Source: Flavobacteriales bacterium (GTDB lineage: Bacteria; Bacteroidota; Bacteroidia; Flavobacteriales_D; Crocinitomicaceae). From it: a DNA stretch of 40,894 bases. The notes beneath the pieces were generated by a model. That model did no database searches and had not been told where the DNA came from. It saw only the letters and a list, made by a program, of their open reading frames with translations. Positions within the stretch are counted from its first letter, which is position 1. The number at the start of each line of letters is the position of its first letter. The DNA is taken from contig CANITF010000027.1 of the NCBI GenBank assembly GCA_947470515.1, positions 1-40,894 on the forward strand. The letters are read 5' to 3'. Made by a program: the position numbers and the translations under genes. Shown here piece after piece: positions 25,744 to 33,835 of the stretch.

Positions 25744-26190
25744 ATGAAATTATTCTTTCCTGCAGTTATTTGCGCTGTGTTTATAAGTATTTCAACTTCT
25801 TGTTCTACAAGTAAGGATTCAAATTCAATTACCTACATTAAACATGGTTCCAGTTTTGGAATGTGTCGCGGTTATTGTTACAGTGAATCAACTTATACTA
25901 AAACTGAAAAGATTGCCTTTAGCAAAGCATATGGCAGAACGAATCCTGAAGAATTTCCTGATAAATCGGATACAACAGATCTTGATGTTAAAATTTGGGA
26001 TGAATTAGTAAGTTCATTTGTGGTAGATTCTTTTTTTAAGTTAGACGAAACTATTGGTTGTCCTGATTGCGCGGATAGAGGTTCTGAGTGGTTAGAGATT
26101 AAAACTAAGAAAAAAGTTTATAAAGTGACTTTTGACTTTGGAAAAGAACTCAATGGAATGAATGATTTGTTAAAATTGGTGAGGCAATAA
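25744..26190 (+). CDS. Small lipoprotein with a DUF6438-like layout
   Basis: A lipoprotein signal ends SISTSC, with the acylated Cys at residue 20. The mature 129 residues begin ITYIKHGSSFGMCRGYCYSE, with the spaced cysteines and early strands seen in DUF6438-like proteins. A second Cys pair follows in GCPDCADRGSEWLEIKTKKK. The four Cys could form two disulfides or a metal site in the periplasm. It starts 2 bp after the porX stop, so it is likely co-transcribed with porX. A new promoter element (26215-26222) separates it from tsaE. The function is unknown. Confidence 0.7.
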   Translation: MKLFFPAVICAVFISISTSCSTSKDSNSITYIKHGSSFGMCRGYCYSESTYTKTEKIAFSKAYGRTNPEEFPDKSDTTDLDVKIWDELVSSFVVDSFFKLDETIGCPDCADRGSEWLEIKTKKKVYKVTFDFGKELNGMNDLLKLVRQ

Positions 26191-26214
26191 AAACAGTGAT
26201 TTGTTGAGAATTAT

Positions 26215-26222
26215 TATTTTTG
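26215..26222 (+). promoter_or_regulatory. -7 element upstream of tsaE
   Basis: TATTTTTG matches TAnnTTTG exactly, 32 bp before ATG 26255. No clear -33 TTG was found at the usual distance. Confidence 0.45.
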
Positions 26223-26254
26223 CGTTATAATAATTTGCTAGATAAAGCACTGAC

Positions 26255-26671
26255 ATGACTTATACAATTGACAATCTAGAAGATCTTCCGCGAACAGCAC
26301 AACTCTTTTTAGAAGATTTTGGTCACACTAAAATTTTTGCGTTTGACGGAGAAATGGGAGTTGGAAAAACGACTTTTATTTCAGCCTTATTGACAGCAAT
26401 GGGAATCAAAGAATTAGAAGGTTCACCAACTTATTCAATCGTAAATGTATATGAAAGTGCAATGTTTGGAAAAATCAATCATTTCGACATGTATCGTATA
26501 AAAAATGATGCCGAGGCATTCGATGCTGGAATTGAGGAGATGTTGTACAGTGGGGGAGTATGTTTGATTGAATGGCCAGAAAAAGTTATTAATTTGTTGC
26601 CAAATAACACGATTTGGGTGTATATTCGTAAATTAGACAACGATTCACGAATGATAACAGTCGAACAATGA
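26255..26671 (+). CDS. tsaE: tRNA threonylcarbamoyladenosine biosynthesis ATPase TsaE
   Basis: At 138 aa it has the family's length. The P-loop GEMGVGKTTF is at about residues 32-41, GSPTYSIVNVYE (the switch region) follows, then HFDMYRIKNDAEAFDAGIEE and VCLIEWPEKV with the conserved E-W. TsaE works with TsaB and TsaD to place the t6A modification on tRNAs that read ANN codons. Its last four bases, ATGA, overlap the start of the next gene, so the two are translationally coupled. Confidence 0.95.
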   Translation: MTYTIDNLEDLPRTAQLFLEDFGHTKIFAFDGEMGVGKTTFISALLTAMGIKELEGSPTYSIVNVYESAMFGKINHFDMYRIKNDAEAFDAGIEEMLYSGGVCLIEWPEKVINLLPNNTIWVYIRKLDNDSRMITVEQ

Positions 26672-27888
26672 TTACAGATCCAGATATCCTTAAGAAATTG
26701 ATCCAGCAAGGAAGCCTGCTTCCGAAAGAAGAAATGTTGGAAATTGCCCGTAAAAAAGGAAGTTTGTTTATCGGGATTCCAAAAGAAATTTCTTTCCAAG
26801 AAAGAAGAGTAGCGTTGGTTCCAGATGCTGTTTCTTTGCTCGTAGCAAATGGACATCGTGTGAAAATTGAGTCAAAAAGTGGTGAAGGATCTAATTTTAC
26901 TGACAATGAATACAGCGAAGCTGGTGCAGAAATTTGTGCCAATCCAAAAGAAGTATTTGAATGTGATATCATCTTTAAAGTAGCTCCACCATCAGAAGAA
27001 GAAGTTGAAATGATGCCTGGAAATCAAACCTTGATATCGGCATTACAACTTTCCAATCAGCCAAAAGTTATTCTTCAAAAATTGATGAGTAAGAAAATCA
27101 CTGCAATTGCATGGGATTATATCCGTGATGATGAAGGTGTTTTTCCGGTCGTTCGAACAATGGGCGAAATTGCAGGTACAACTTCTATTTTGGTTGCGGC
27201 CGAATTATTGTCCTCATTTTCGGATGGAAAAGGTATTATGCTTGGCGGTATTGCTGGTGTTACTCCAACTGAAGTTGTTGTAATTGGAGCTGGAACGGTT
27301 GGAGAATTTGCTATTCGTGCGGCGCTTGGATTAGGAGCTTCGGTAAAAGTTTTTGACAGCTCCTTGTCACGTTTACGTCGTTTACAAAATGATATTGGAA
27401 CTAGAATATATACATCGATTTTAAATCCTAAAGTACTTTCAAAATCGCTCAAACGTGCCGATGTTGTGATTGGTGCATTGCGCGCTCCACTTGGAAGAAC
27501 TCCTTGTGTTGTATCTGAGGAAATGATTCAAAGCATGAAAAGTGGTTCTGTTGTCATAGATGTGAGTATTGATCAAGGAGGTTGTTTTGAAACATCTCAT
27601 GTTACGAATCACAAAGAGCCAACGTTTGTGAAGCACGGCGTAATTCATTACTGTGTTCCAAACATTGCTTCGCGTGTTGCAAGAACGGCTTCTTTTGCGC
27701 TTTCAAATATCTTTACACCGATATTGTTAGACATGGGAGATCAAGGTGGATGTCGAGATTTGATTCGTAACGATCAAGGTTTCCGTGGCGGAGTTTACAT
27801 CTACAAAGGCACACTCACAAGCGAAGTTTTAGGCAAGGTCTTCAACCTGAAATACAAGGAAATCGAATTGTTGATTTTAGGAATCTAA
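26668..27888 (+). CDS. Alanine dehydrogenase family protein, catalytic His replaced
   Basis: Both AlaDH/PNT domains are present. The N-terminal one has FIGIPKEISFQERRVALVPD (about 34-53), FKVAPPSEEEVEMM (Lys104) and ISALQLSNQ. The NAD-binding one has VVVIGAGTVGEFAIRAALGLG and VIDVSIDQGGCFE. The substrate-contacting Arg47 and Lys104 are kept. The position of the catalytic histidine of characterised alanine dehydrogenases (in L-H-L-A) is Gln127 here. From memory, related Flavobacteriia proteins share this L-Q-L stretch. It has an N-terminal extension of about 30 residues before the first strand. The enzyme would reversibly convert alanine to pyruvate, but the missing His makes the true reaction uncertain. 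It is cytosolic and overlaps tsaE by 4 bp. Confidence 0.82.
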   Translation: MITDPDILKKLIQQGSLLPKEEMLEIARKKGSLFIGIPKEISFQERRVALVPDAVSLLVANGHRVKIESKSGEGSNFTDNEYSEAGAEICANPKEVFECDIIFKVAPPSEEEVEMMPGNQTLISALQLSNQPKVILQKLMSKKITAIAWDYIRDDEGVFPVVRTMGEIAGTTSILVAAELLSSFSDGKGIMLGGIAGVTPTEVVVIGAGTVGEFAIRAALGLGASVKVFDSSLSRLRRLQNDIGTRIYTSILNPKVLSKSLKRADVVIGALRAPLGRTPCVVSEEMIQSMKSGSVVIDVSIDQGGCFETSHVTNHKEPTFVKHGVIHYCVPNIASRVARTASFALSNIFTPILLDMGDQGGCRDLIRNDQGFRGGVYIYKGTLTSEVLGKVFNLKYKEIELLILGI

Positions 27889-27903
27889 TTCCCAAACGGT
27901 TTT

Positions 27904-28356
27904 ATGTTCAAAGCACTTTCGTTTCCGCAGGCTGAATTGAAACTTACCAGGAAAGAAGGTCAAGTGTTTGTTTGGTGTATCATTCGTAAAAAATCGTTGG
28001 TTTTAACACCTGAAGAGTGGGTGCGACAGCATTTGATTCATTTTTTAATTCAAGAAAAACAAATTCCAATAGGACTTATCGCTGCAGAAATGGCTATTGA
28101 AATCAATCAACTTTCAAGACGTTGCGATGTTGTTGTTTTTGGCAAAGATGGTAAACCAAGACTTATTGTAGAATGCAAAGCGCCAGAAATTAATCTAACC
28201 GAAAAAACATTTAATCAAATTGCACAATACAATGCTGCATTAAATGTCGATTTATTAATGGTCACAAATGGCTTGCAACACATTGTTTGTCAAATAGACC
28301 GAGAGAATACGCTATTGAATTATTTGGAGGAATTACCGGACTTAATTACAAGTTAA
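27904..28356 (+). CDS. Orphan HsdR N-terminal-domain (PD-(D/E)XK) protein
   Basis: At 150 aa it matches the type I restriction enzyme R-subunit N-terminal domain (HSDR_N_2 type). The nuclease core is RRCDVVVFGKDGKPRLIVEC, giving catalytic Asp75, Glu90 and Lys92 in the order D-(14)-E-x-K, followed by a helix with FNQIAQYNAALNVDLLMVTN and the closing strand. No helicase, HsdM or HsdS genes are nearby, so it is not part of a restriction system here. It follows the alanine-dehydrogenase-like gene by 15 bp. Its last codons and stop lie in hairpin element B. It could be a nucleic-acid repair or binding protein; nothing in the window decides this. Confidence 0.83.
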   Translation: MFKALSFPQAELKLTRKEGQVFVWCIIRKKSLVLTPEEWVRQHLIHFLIQEKQIPIGLIAAEMAIEINQLSRRCDVVVFGKDGKPRLIVECKAPEINLTEKTFNQIAQYNAALNVDLLMVTNGLQHIVCQIDRENTLLNYLEELPDLITS

Positions 28357-28488
28357 TAGTTGCGAATTGTTGAATTACAAGTTATTAGTTACTAATTGCT
28401 AGTTGCTAGTTTTTGAACCAAGATGATTTGTAGTTTTTTTGATTAACCAGTAACTAATAACTCGCAATTGGCAACTTGCAACTCCAAC
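28345..28488. repeat. Word-repeat hairpin element B between convergent genes
   Basis: It is built from the words AATTACAAGTTA, AGTTGCGAATT and TAGTTGCTAGTT on the left and their complements (TAACTCGCAATTGGCAACTTG) on the right. The core at 28403-28427 matches element A in reverse orientation with two mismatches. It overlaps the last codons of the HsdR_N gene and reaches the stop of prfC, so it lies exactly between two convergent genes. Confidence 0.7.
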
Positions 28489-30081
28489 TCAATTATCAAG
28501 CTTAAACTCCGATGTCTTATGAAATATCAAATCTGGATAATCTTTTTCAGCCATTGCTAATAAGAACGTTGTTTCAGCTAAGAAAACTAAGTTGTCGTCT
28601 TTGTCTTTTGCCAAATAGCTTGCTTTAGCGCGCATGAAATCTGCTAATTGTTCTTTGTTATCTGTTGTAATCCAGCAAGCTTTGTAATAGTTTTTAGGAA
28701 CGAAACGGCAATTTGCTCCATATTCATTCAATAAACGGTGTGCTATCACTTCAAATTGTAATTGTCCAACTGTACCAACAATCTTACGTTTACCCGGTTG
28801 CATGATAAACATTTGCGCAACTCCTTCGTCGGTTAACTGGTGAATTCCTTTTTCTAATTGTTTTGATTTCATTGGATCCAAATTCTCTAATTCCATAAAG
28901 ATTTCAGGAGAGAAAGAAGGAATTCCTTTGAACATCAATTTTTCTCCTTCTGTCAAGGTATCACCAATTTTGAAATTGCCGGTATCGTATAAACCGATTA
29001 CATCACCTGGAAACGCTTCATCAATAACACTTTTGTCTTGTGCCATGAAAGAAGTTGGATTGGAGAATTTGAAATTTTTATTCAAGCGAACGTGGTTGTA
29101 AAAATGGTTGCGTTCAAATTTCCCTGAAACGATGCGCAAGAATGCAATTCTATCCCGGTGTTTTGGATCAAGGTTCGCATGAATTTTAAAGACAAAACCT
29201 GTGAATTTTGATTCACTTGGTTCTATAAAACGAGCATCTGTTTCACGTCCAATTGGTGAAGGAGAAATTTCAATAAATGAATCCAACAATTCTTGAACAC
29301 CAAAATTGTTTACTGCTGAGCCGAAATAAACGGGTGCGATTTCTCCAGATAAATATTTTTCTCTGTCAAAAGTATCGTAAACACCATCTATGATTTCAAT
29401 TTCTTCTCTTAATTCATTGGCAAAAGCTTCACCAACAAGCGTGTCTAATTGAGGGTCGTTCAAGTCTTTAATAGAAACAATTTCTTCTTCCCGTTTGGTT
29501 TTGTTGGCTTGAAATAGATTCAAATTATGATCATAAATGTTGTATACACCTTTAAAACGGTCACCCATTCCGATTGGCCATGTCAACGGTCGTACTTTAA
29601 TGTCCAGTTTTTCTTCCAATTCATCCAAAAGTGTGAAAGCGTCTTTTCCCTCACGGTCCATTTTATTCACAAAGATGATAACTGGCGTTTTCCGCATGCG
29701 ACAAACTTCCATTAACTTTTCAGTTTGCGATTCAACGCCATTTGCACAGTCAATAACAAGTATTACACTATCAACAGCTGTTAATGTTCTGTATGTGTCT
29801 TCAGCAAAATCCTTGTGTCCAGGCGTATCAAGAATGTTTATCTGTTTTCCTCCATATTCAAATGCCATAACAGAAGTTGCAACGGAGATTCCACGTTGTT
29901 TCTCAATTTCCATGAAGTCGGAAGTGGCAGTTTTCTTGATTTTATTATTTTTTACAGCACCAGCAGTTTGAATTGCACCACCAAACAGCAGTAATTTCTC
30001 TGTCAAGGTAGTTTTTCCAGCATCCGGGTGAGCGATGATGCCGAACGTTCTTCTTTTTTCTATTGCTGCTTGATTCTTCAT
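28489..30081 (-). CDS. prfC: Peptide chain release factor 3
   Basis: The start is ATG 30081 ([11 protein letters not shown]), giving 530 aa, the usual RF3 length. A longer frame reaches 30180 but would begin inside the tRNA-His gene and a terminator. GTPase motifs: G1 AHPDAGKTT (17-25), a G2 region with [13 protein letters not shown]3 [13 protein letters not shown]4 NKMD. RF3-specific domains II and III follow ([19 protein letters not shown], then [19 protein letters not shown]). RF3 is a cytosolic GTPase that recycles RF1/RF2 from the ribosome after peptide release. A tRNA gene and its terminator lie directly upstream on the same strand. Confidence 0.96.
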   Translation of the reverse strand: MKNQAAIEKRRTFGIIAHPDAGKTTLTEKLLLFGGAIQTAGAVKNNKIKKTATSDFMEIEKQRGISVATSVMAFEYGGKQINILDTPGHKDFAEDTYRTLTAVDSVILVIDCANGVESQTEKLMEVCRMRKTPVIIFVNKMDREGKDAFTLLDELEEKLDIKVRPLTWPIGMGDRFKGVYNIYDHNLNLFQANKTKREEEIVSIKDLNDPQLDTLVGEAFANELREEIEIIDGVYDTFDREKYLSGEIAPVYFGSAVNNFGVQELLDSFIEISPSPIGRETDARFIEPSESKFTGFVFKIHANLDPKHRDRIAFLRIVSGKFERNHFYNHVRLNKNFKFSNPTSFMAQDKSVIDEAFPGDVIGLYDTGNFKIGDTLTEGEKLMFKGIPSFSPEIFMELENLDPMKSKQLEKGIHQLTDEGVAQMFIMQPGKRKIVGTVGQLQFEVIAHRLLNEYGANCRFVPKNYYKACWITTDNKEQLADFMRAKASYLAKDKDDNLVFLAETTFLLAMAEKDYPDLIFHKTSEFKLDN

Positions 30082-30105
30082 GTTGCGTAATGGTGTAAAT
30101 AAAAA

Positions 30106-30135
30106 AAAAAGGAATCCATTTCTGAACTCCTTTTT
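30106..30135 (-). terminator. Terminator downstream of tRNA-His
   Basis: On the minus strand AAAAAGGAGTTCA, loop GAAA, TGGATTCCTTTTT forms a 13-bp stem with two G-T pairs. A GNRA tetraloop and a run of T follow. It separates tRNA-His from prfC. Confidence 0.85.
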
Positions 30136-30140
30136 AGTTG

Positions 30141-30215
30141 GGAGGAAGATGGGGCTCGAACCCACGACCCTCGGTACCACAAACCGATGCTCTAACCAAC
30201 TGAGCTACAACCTCC
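30141..30215 (-). tRNA. tRNA-His (anticodon GTG)
   Basis: The full cloverleaf is visible on the minus strand: D-arm GCTCAGTTGGTTAGAGC, anticodon arm TCGGT-TTGTGGT-ACCGA with anticodon GTG at 30180-30178, variable loop GGGTC, and T-arm GTGGG-TTCGAGC-CCCAT. The base before the normal first acceptor pair is G and faces C73, the G-1:C73 identity pair of histidine tRNAs. The acceptor strands GGAGGTTG and CTTCCTCC have two adjacent T-T mismatches (pairs 5:68 and 6:67). CCA is not fully encoded (CAA follows). Confidence 0.93.
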
Positions 30216-30228
30216 ATTTTTGTAGGTG

Positions 30229-30258
30229 CAAATATAGTCAAATTCTGTTTTTAACAAA
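30229..30258 (-). promoter_or_regulatory. Promoter of tRNA-His
   Basis: On the minus strand TTTG (30258-30255), 18 bp, then TATATTTG (30236-30229) give a full-consensus Bacteroidota promoter. The predicted start is near 30222, about 7 bases before the tRNA. From 30259 to 30524 I see no convincing gene or RNA. Confidence 0.75.
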
Positions 30259-30524
30259 CAAGGAAATGAGATTTTTTTTAATTCTTGATAATAGCATTAC
30301 TGGTTAAGATGAACTATTTTCCGAAGAAACACGTTAGAGACCATATTTGATTGATAACATGATTCCAAATTATAAGGTTTTATTTGAAGTTAAGGAACAA
30401 ATAAACAATGAGTTATATGGATTAATCCTTCAACCAACTATATCATCGCCCAAAACGTTCAGTAAATAAGTTGGAATTGTTGATAATTCTATATTATTAA
30501 AGGGAATAAGTAAATTGCTAGAAT

Positions 30525-30532
30525 TACCTTTG
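30525..30532 (+). promoter_or_regulatory. -7 element of the Gfo/Idh-sugar transferase operon
   Basis: TACCTTTG matches TAnnTTTG, 15 bp before ATG 30548, so the leader would be under ten bases. The -33 region lacks a clear TTG. Confidence 0.5.
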
Positions 30533-30547
30533 TGAAAAATCGCGAAT

Positions 30548-31546
30548 ATGTTAAAAATTGGAGTTTTAGGCGCAGGACATTTAGGGAAAATCCACATTCG
30601 ATTAATTTTAGAATTGAAAGAAGAATTTGAATTAGTTGGATTTTTTGATTCAAGTGATGCAACCGCTGAAGAAGTAAAAAATCAATTTAACATTAAACGA
30701 TTTACAACTATTCAAGAGCTTTTGGACGAGGTAGATTGCGTAGATATTGTTACCCCTACTATTTCTCATTGTGAATTGGCTTCTCAGGTTTTGCGTAAGA
30801 GTAAGCATGTATTTATTGAGAAACCTGTAACTGAAACGGTTGAAGAAGCACGGATTTTGATGGAATTAGCGAGAGAAGCAAATGTGAAAGTACAAGTTGG
30901 ACATGTTGAACGTTTTAATCCCGCTTTTCAAGCTGCATTGCCTTATTTCAATAAACCAATGTTCATCGAGACGCATCGTTTGGCGCAATTTAATCCAAGA
31001 GGAACAGATGTTCCAGTTGTTTTAGATTTGATGATCCATGATTTGGATATTATTCTTAGTGTTGTGAAGTCAGACATAAAGCGCGTTTCTGCATCTGGTG
31101 TTGCCGTTGTAAGTGATACGCCTGATATCACAAATGCGCGAATTGAATTTGATAATGGTTGTGTTGCCAATTTAACTGCTTCTCGGATTTCAATGAAAAA
31201 CATGCGTAAGTCCCGTTTTTTCCAAAAGGATGCCTATATCAGTGTTGATTTCTTAACGAAGGAATTGGAAGTTGTAAGAATGGAAACAGTAGATGGAGAG
31301 CCAAATCCATTGGATATCATTTTTGACTTGGGAGAAGGTAAACCTGTGAAGAAAATCTATTTCGATAAACCGGATATTTCAGAAATCAATGCAATTAAAG
31401 AGGAGTTGAGAACTTTTGCTGTAGCAATAAATGAAGATTCTGTGCCTTTAGTTTCCCTGGAAGATGGATTCAGAGCTTTGGATGTAGCACATAAAATATT
31501 GGATAAATTAAAAATGTCCTCAACGATTTTAATGGACAATATCTAA
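30548..31546 (+). CDS. Gfo/Idh/MocA-family NAD(P)-dependent oxidoreductase
   Basis: The Rossmann N-terminus has GVLGAGHLGKIHIRLILELK (residues 5-24). CVDIVTPTISHCELASQVLR and VFIEKPVTETVEEAR (EKP at 91-93, where the Lys is catalytic) follow, then VQVGHVERFNPAFQA and HDLDIILSVV in the C-terminal alpha/beta domain. At 332 aa it has normal length. Members oxidise or reduce sugars, nucleotide sugars or related compounds in the cytosol. The nearby polyprenyl-phosphate sugar transferase suggests a nucleotide-sugar substrate for cell-surface glycan synthesis, which is inference. It is the first gene of a three-gene transcript. Confidence 0.9.
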   Translation: MLKIGVLGAGHLGKIHIRLILELKEEFELVGFFDSSDATAEEVKNQFNIKRFTTIQELLDEVDCVDIVTPTISHCELASQVLRKSKHVFIEKPVTETVEEARILMELAREANVKVQVGHVERFNPAFQAALPYFNKPMFIETHRLAQFNPRGTDVPVVLDLMIHDLDIILSVVKSDIKRVSASGVAVVSDTPDITNARIEFDNGCVANLTASRISMKNMRKSRFFQKDAYISVDFLTKELEVVRMETVDGEPNPLDIIFDLGEGKPVKKIYFDKPDISEINAIKEELRTFAVAINEDSVPLVSLEDGFRALDVAHKILDKLKMSSTILMDNI

Positions 31547-31580
31547 AGAAATTCAACGTTTGATATTACGAAAACTAACT

Positions 31581-32441
31581 ATGAGATATTTATTATTTTG
31601 TGCTTTTGGCTTATTTGTTCTTTCTTCTTGTGTAAAGAATAATCCCGATCCTGCTTGGTTGGAAGTTAGTCAATGGACTTTAGAAACAAATCCAAATTCC
31701 CAATATCCAACGGGAGAGTTAACACACAATTTTACGGATGCTTGGGTTTTTATCAATGGTAAAGTAATCGGTGTTTTTGAGGTTCCTTTTAAGATTCCTG
31801 TTCTAATGAGTGGAAACGTTAACATTAAAATTTATCCAACTGTTAGAAATAATGGTATATCTGCTACAAAAAATATATATCCTTTTGTAGAAGTATATGA
31901 AATAAATGCAGATTTAGTTGCAAATCAAACATTAACATTAAACCCAACTACGCGTTATTTTGATGCTGCTCAATTCTGGGTTGAAGATTTTGAGGACGCA
32001 GCTATTAAAATTGAAAATGACCCAAATTCTTTGTCTTCATTAGTTGCAGGCAATGATCCTGCAATTTTACAATGGGGCAATTTTTATGGCCAAGTAAATT
32101 TGAATTCAATTGATTCAACATGGGTTGGCTATACTGCAGGAGAAATGTATCTTCCAACCTTTGCCGATGTATATTTAGAAATAGATTATTACAATACAAA
32201 TGCAGTTACAACAGGTTTACTTGCAATTTCTTCATCGTCAATTAAAAACAACGATAACATTCAATTAAATGCCCAAGACCCATCAACTGTTAAGTGGAAA
32301 AAAATGTATATCTATTTAAAAGAATTGGTTTCCGCCTCAACAACTGCTGAATATTTCAAACAATCATTTAAGGCTGGATTAGATAGTGGGGATAGTGATG
32401 GGTTAATAATTATGGATAATATCAAAGTTGTTTATTTCTAA
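31581..32441 (+). CDS. Lipoprotein between oxidoreductase and sugar transferase genes
   Basis: The start is ATG 31581, giving a lipoprotein signal with lipobox FVLSSC and Cys at residue 17. A TTG at 31560 would add only seven residues. The mature part (about 270 aa) is beta-rich: LTHNFTDAWVFINGKVIGVF, then VNIKIYPTVRNNG, FWVEDFEDAAIKIEN, and a final SDGLIIMDNIKVVYF strand like the end of carbohydrate-binding jelly-roll domains. I do not know a name for it. It starts 34 bp after the Gfo/Idh gene and ends 2 bp before the sugar transferase. It is likely on the periplasmic face or the cell surface. Confidence 0.78.
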   Translation: MRYLLFCAFGLFVLSSCVKNNPDPAWLEVSQWTLETNPNSQYPTGELTHNFTDAWVFINGKVIGVFEVPFKIPVLMSGNVNIKIYPTVRNNGISATKNIYPFVEVYEINADLVANQTLTLNPTTRYFDAAQFWVEDFEDAAIKIENDPNSLSSLVAGNDPAILQWGNFYGQVNLNSIDSTWVGYTAGEMYLPTFADVYLEIDYYNTNAVTTGLLAISSSSIKNNDNIQLNAQDPSTVKWKKMYIYLKELVSASTTAEYFKQSFKAGLDSGDSDGLIIMDNIKVVYF

Positions 32442-32443
32442 TT

Positions 32444-33835
32444 ATGCAACAACGACTACTCGTCTTATTATTTGTGCTAATGGATTGGATAACTGCTGTT
32501 TTTGCTTGGGTTATCTTTTATTATTTTAGAAAAACATCAATAGAACAAGTTGAATTTACTGTAAATGATTCTTTTTATTTAGGAATATTTTTAATTCCAA
32601 TTTTATGGTTGGTCTTATATTATTTGCAAGGAACCTATCATGACGTAAAACGATTATATAGGTTTAAGCTATTTAATCTTAGTTTTATTGGAACGCTTCT
32701 AGGTTCAGTTTTCATTTTTTTCACTTTGTTATTGGATGATGAAATATCAGGTTATCAGCAGTATTATAAATCTATGTTTTTGTTGTTTGGGATTCATTTT
32801 TCACTGGTATTTATTCCTAGATTAATTTTCATAAGTGTTATCGTTAGTCGAATTCACTCAGGTAAAAATGGTTTTAAAACACTTTTGATTGGTGGAAGTG
32901 ATAAAGCAGTTGAAATTTATAATGAGATTGTTAATTTACCTCGCGGTATTAATCAATTTATTGGATTTGTAAATATAAATGGGGTTGATAGACAATTAGA
33001 AAATCAATTGAATTATTTGGGGCATGCGAAAGATTTGGAGAAAATCCTACGAGAACATGAAGTTGAAGAGGTGATAATTGCACTCGAAAGTGTTGAACAT
33101 GACAAGTTAAAAGCAATAATTGGTCAAATTGAAGGTGGGAGCGTGACGATAAAAATACTTCCTGATATGTACGACATTCTCTCAGGATCAGTTAAAATGA
33201 CCAATATTTTTGGTGCTTTGTTAATTGAAGTAAATGCGGAAACGATGCCAATTTTACAACAAGCAATTAAGCGATTCATGGATGTAGTTTTTTCTTTTTT
33301 TGCAATAATTTTTCTAATTCCAGTGTATATATTTTTAGCAATTGGAGTAAAAATGTCATCACCTGGACCTATATTCTTTCTGCAAGAACGAATTGGTTTA
33401 AAGGGAATTCCGTTTAAGATTATTAAGTTTAGAACGATGTATATTGACGCAGAAAAACATGGACCGCAATTATCATCTTCAAATGATCCGCGTATTACCA
33501 AGATTGGGAAGTTTATGCGTAAGTTAAGATTGGATGAATTTCCTCAGTTTTTTAATGTTTTGAAAGGCGAAATGTCTTTGGTTGGACCAAGACCAGAACG
33601 ACAGTTTTTTATTGATCAAATAGTTCAAATTGAACCCCAATTTCTTCATTTAACCAAAGTGAGACCAGGAATAACATCATGGGGACAAGTGAAATATGGA
33701 TATGCAGAAAATGTTGATCAAATGCTACAACGCATGAAGTTTGACTTGCTTTATCTAAAAAACAGAACCTTAGCACTGGACATCAAAATTATGCTTTATA
33801 CGGTATTGATTATTGTTAAAGCGAAAGGTAAGTAA
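32444..33835 (+). CDS. Polyprenyl-phosphate sugar-1-phosphate transferase (exopolysaccharide initiating enzyme)
   Basis: At 463 aa it has the WcaJ/WbaP-like layout. Four N-terminal membrane helices come first (about 1-135, beginning LLVLLFVLMDWITAVFAWVI). A Rossmann-like domain follows (KTLLIGGSDKAVEIYNEIV, about 143-240). The catalytic bacterial sugar transferase domain (about 275-463) has a membrane hairpin DVVFSFFAIIFLIPVYIFLA, GPIFFLQERIGLKGIPF, KFRTMYIDAE, LRLDEFPQFFNVLKGEMSLV and VGPRPE. The enzyme moves a sugar phosphate from a nucleotide sugar to undecaprenyl phosphate at the inner membrane, starting a surface polysaccharide. No other glycosyltransferases are in the window. Its stop codon lies in one arm of a hairpin shared with the convergent gene. 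Confidence 0.93.
   Translation: MQQRLLVLLFVLMDWITAVFAWVIFYYFRKTSIEQVEFTVNDSFYLGIFLIPILWLVLYYLQGTYHDVKRLYRFKLFNLSFIGTLLGSVFIFFTLLLDDEISGYQQYYKSMFLLFGIHFSLVFIPRLIFISVIVSRIHSGKNGFKTLLIGGSDKAVEIYNEIVNLPRGINQFIGFVNINGVDRQLENQLNYLGHAKDLEKILREHEVEEVIIALESVEHDKLKAIIGQIEGGSVTIKILPDMYDILSGSVKMTNIFGALLIEVNAETMPILQQAIKRFMDVVFSFFAIIFLIPVYIFLAIGVKMSSPGPIFFLQERIGLKGIPFKIIKFRTMYIDAEKHGPQLSSSNDPRITKIGKFMRKLRLDEFPQFFNVLKGEMSLVGPRPERQFFIDQIVQIEPQFLHLTKVRPGITSWGQVKYGYAENVDQMLQRMKFDLLYLKNRTLALDIKIMLYTVLIIVKAKGK

Noticed and set aside
27904-28356. HsdR_N gene as a remnant of a restriction-modification or defence island
   Set aside because: The gene is intact at domain level, lies in a housekeeping cluster, and there are no other defence or mobile genes in the window.
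22798-28488. Elements A and B as CRISPR arrays or simple tandem repeats
   Set aside because: The words vary in length and sequence, there are no regular spacers, and the arms are inverted complements and not direct repeats.
30082-30180. Longer prfC reading frame starting at 30180
   Set aside because: The extra 33 codons run through the tRNA-His gene and its terminator. The ATG at 30081 gives the normal RF3 N-terminus and length.
30359-30469. Possible 36-codon ORF between tRNA-His and the Gfo/Idh gene
   Set aside because: It has an ATG and stop but no clear promoter or ribosome-binding signal (only CATATTTG upstream, off consensus), and its composition looks like the surrounding intergenic DNA.
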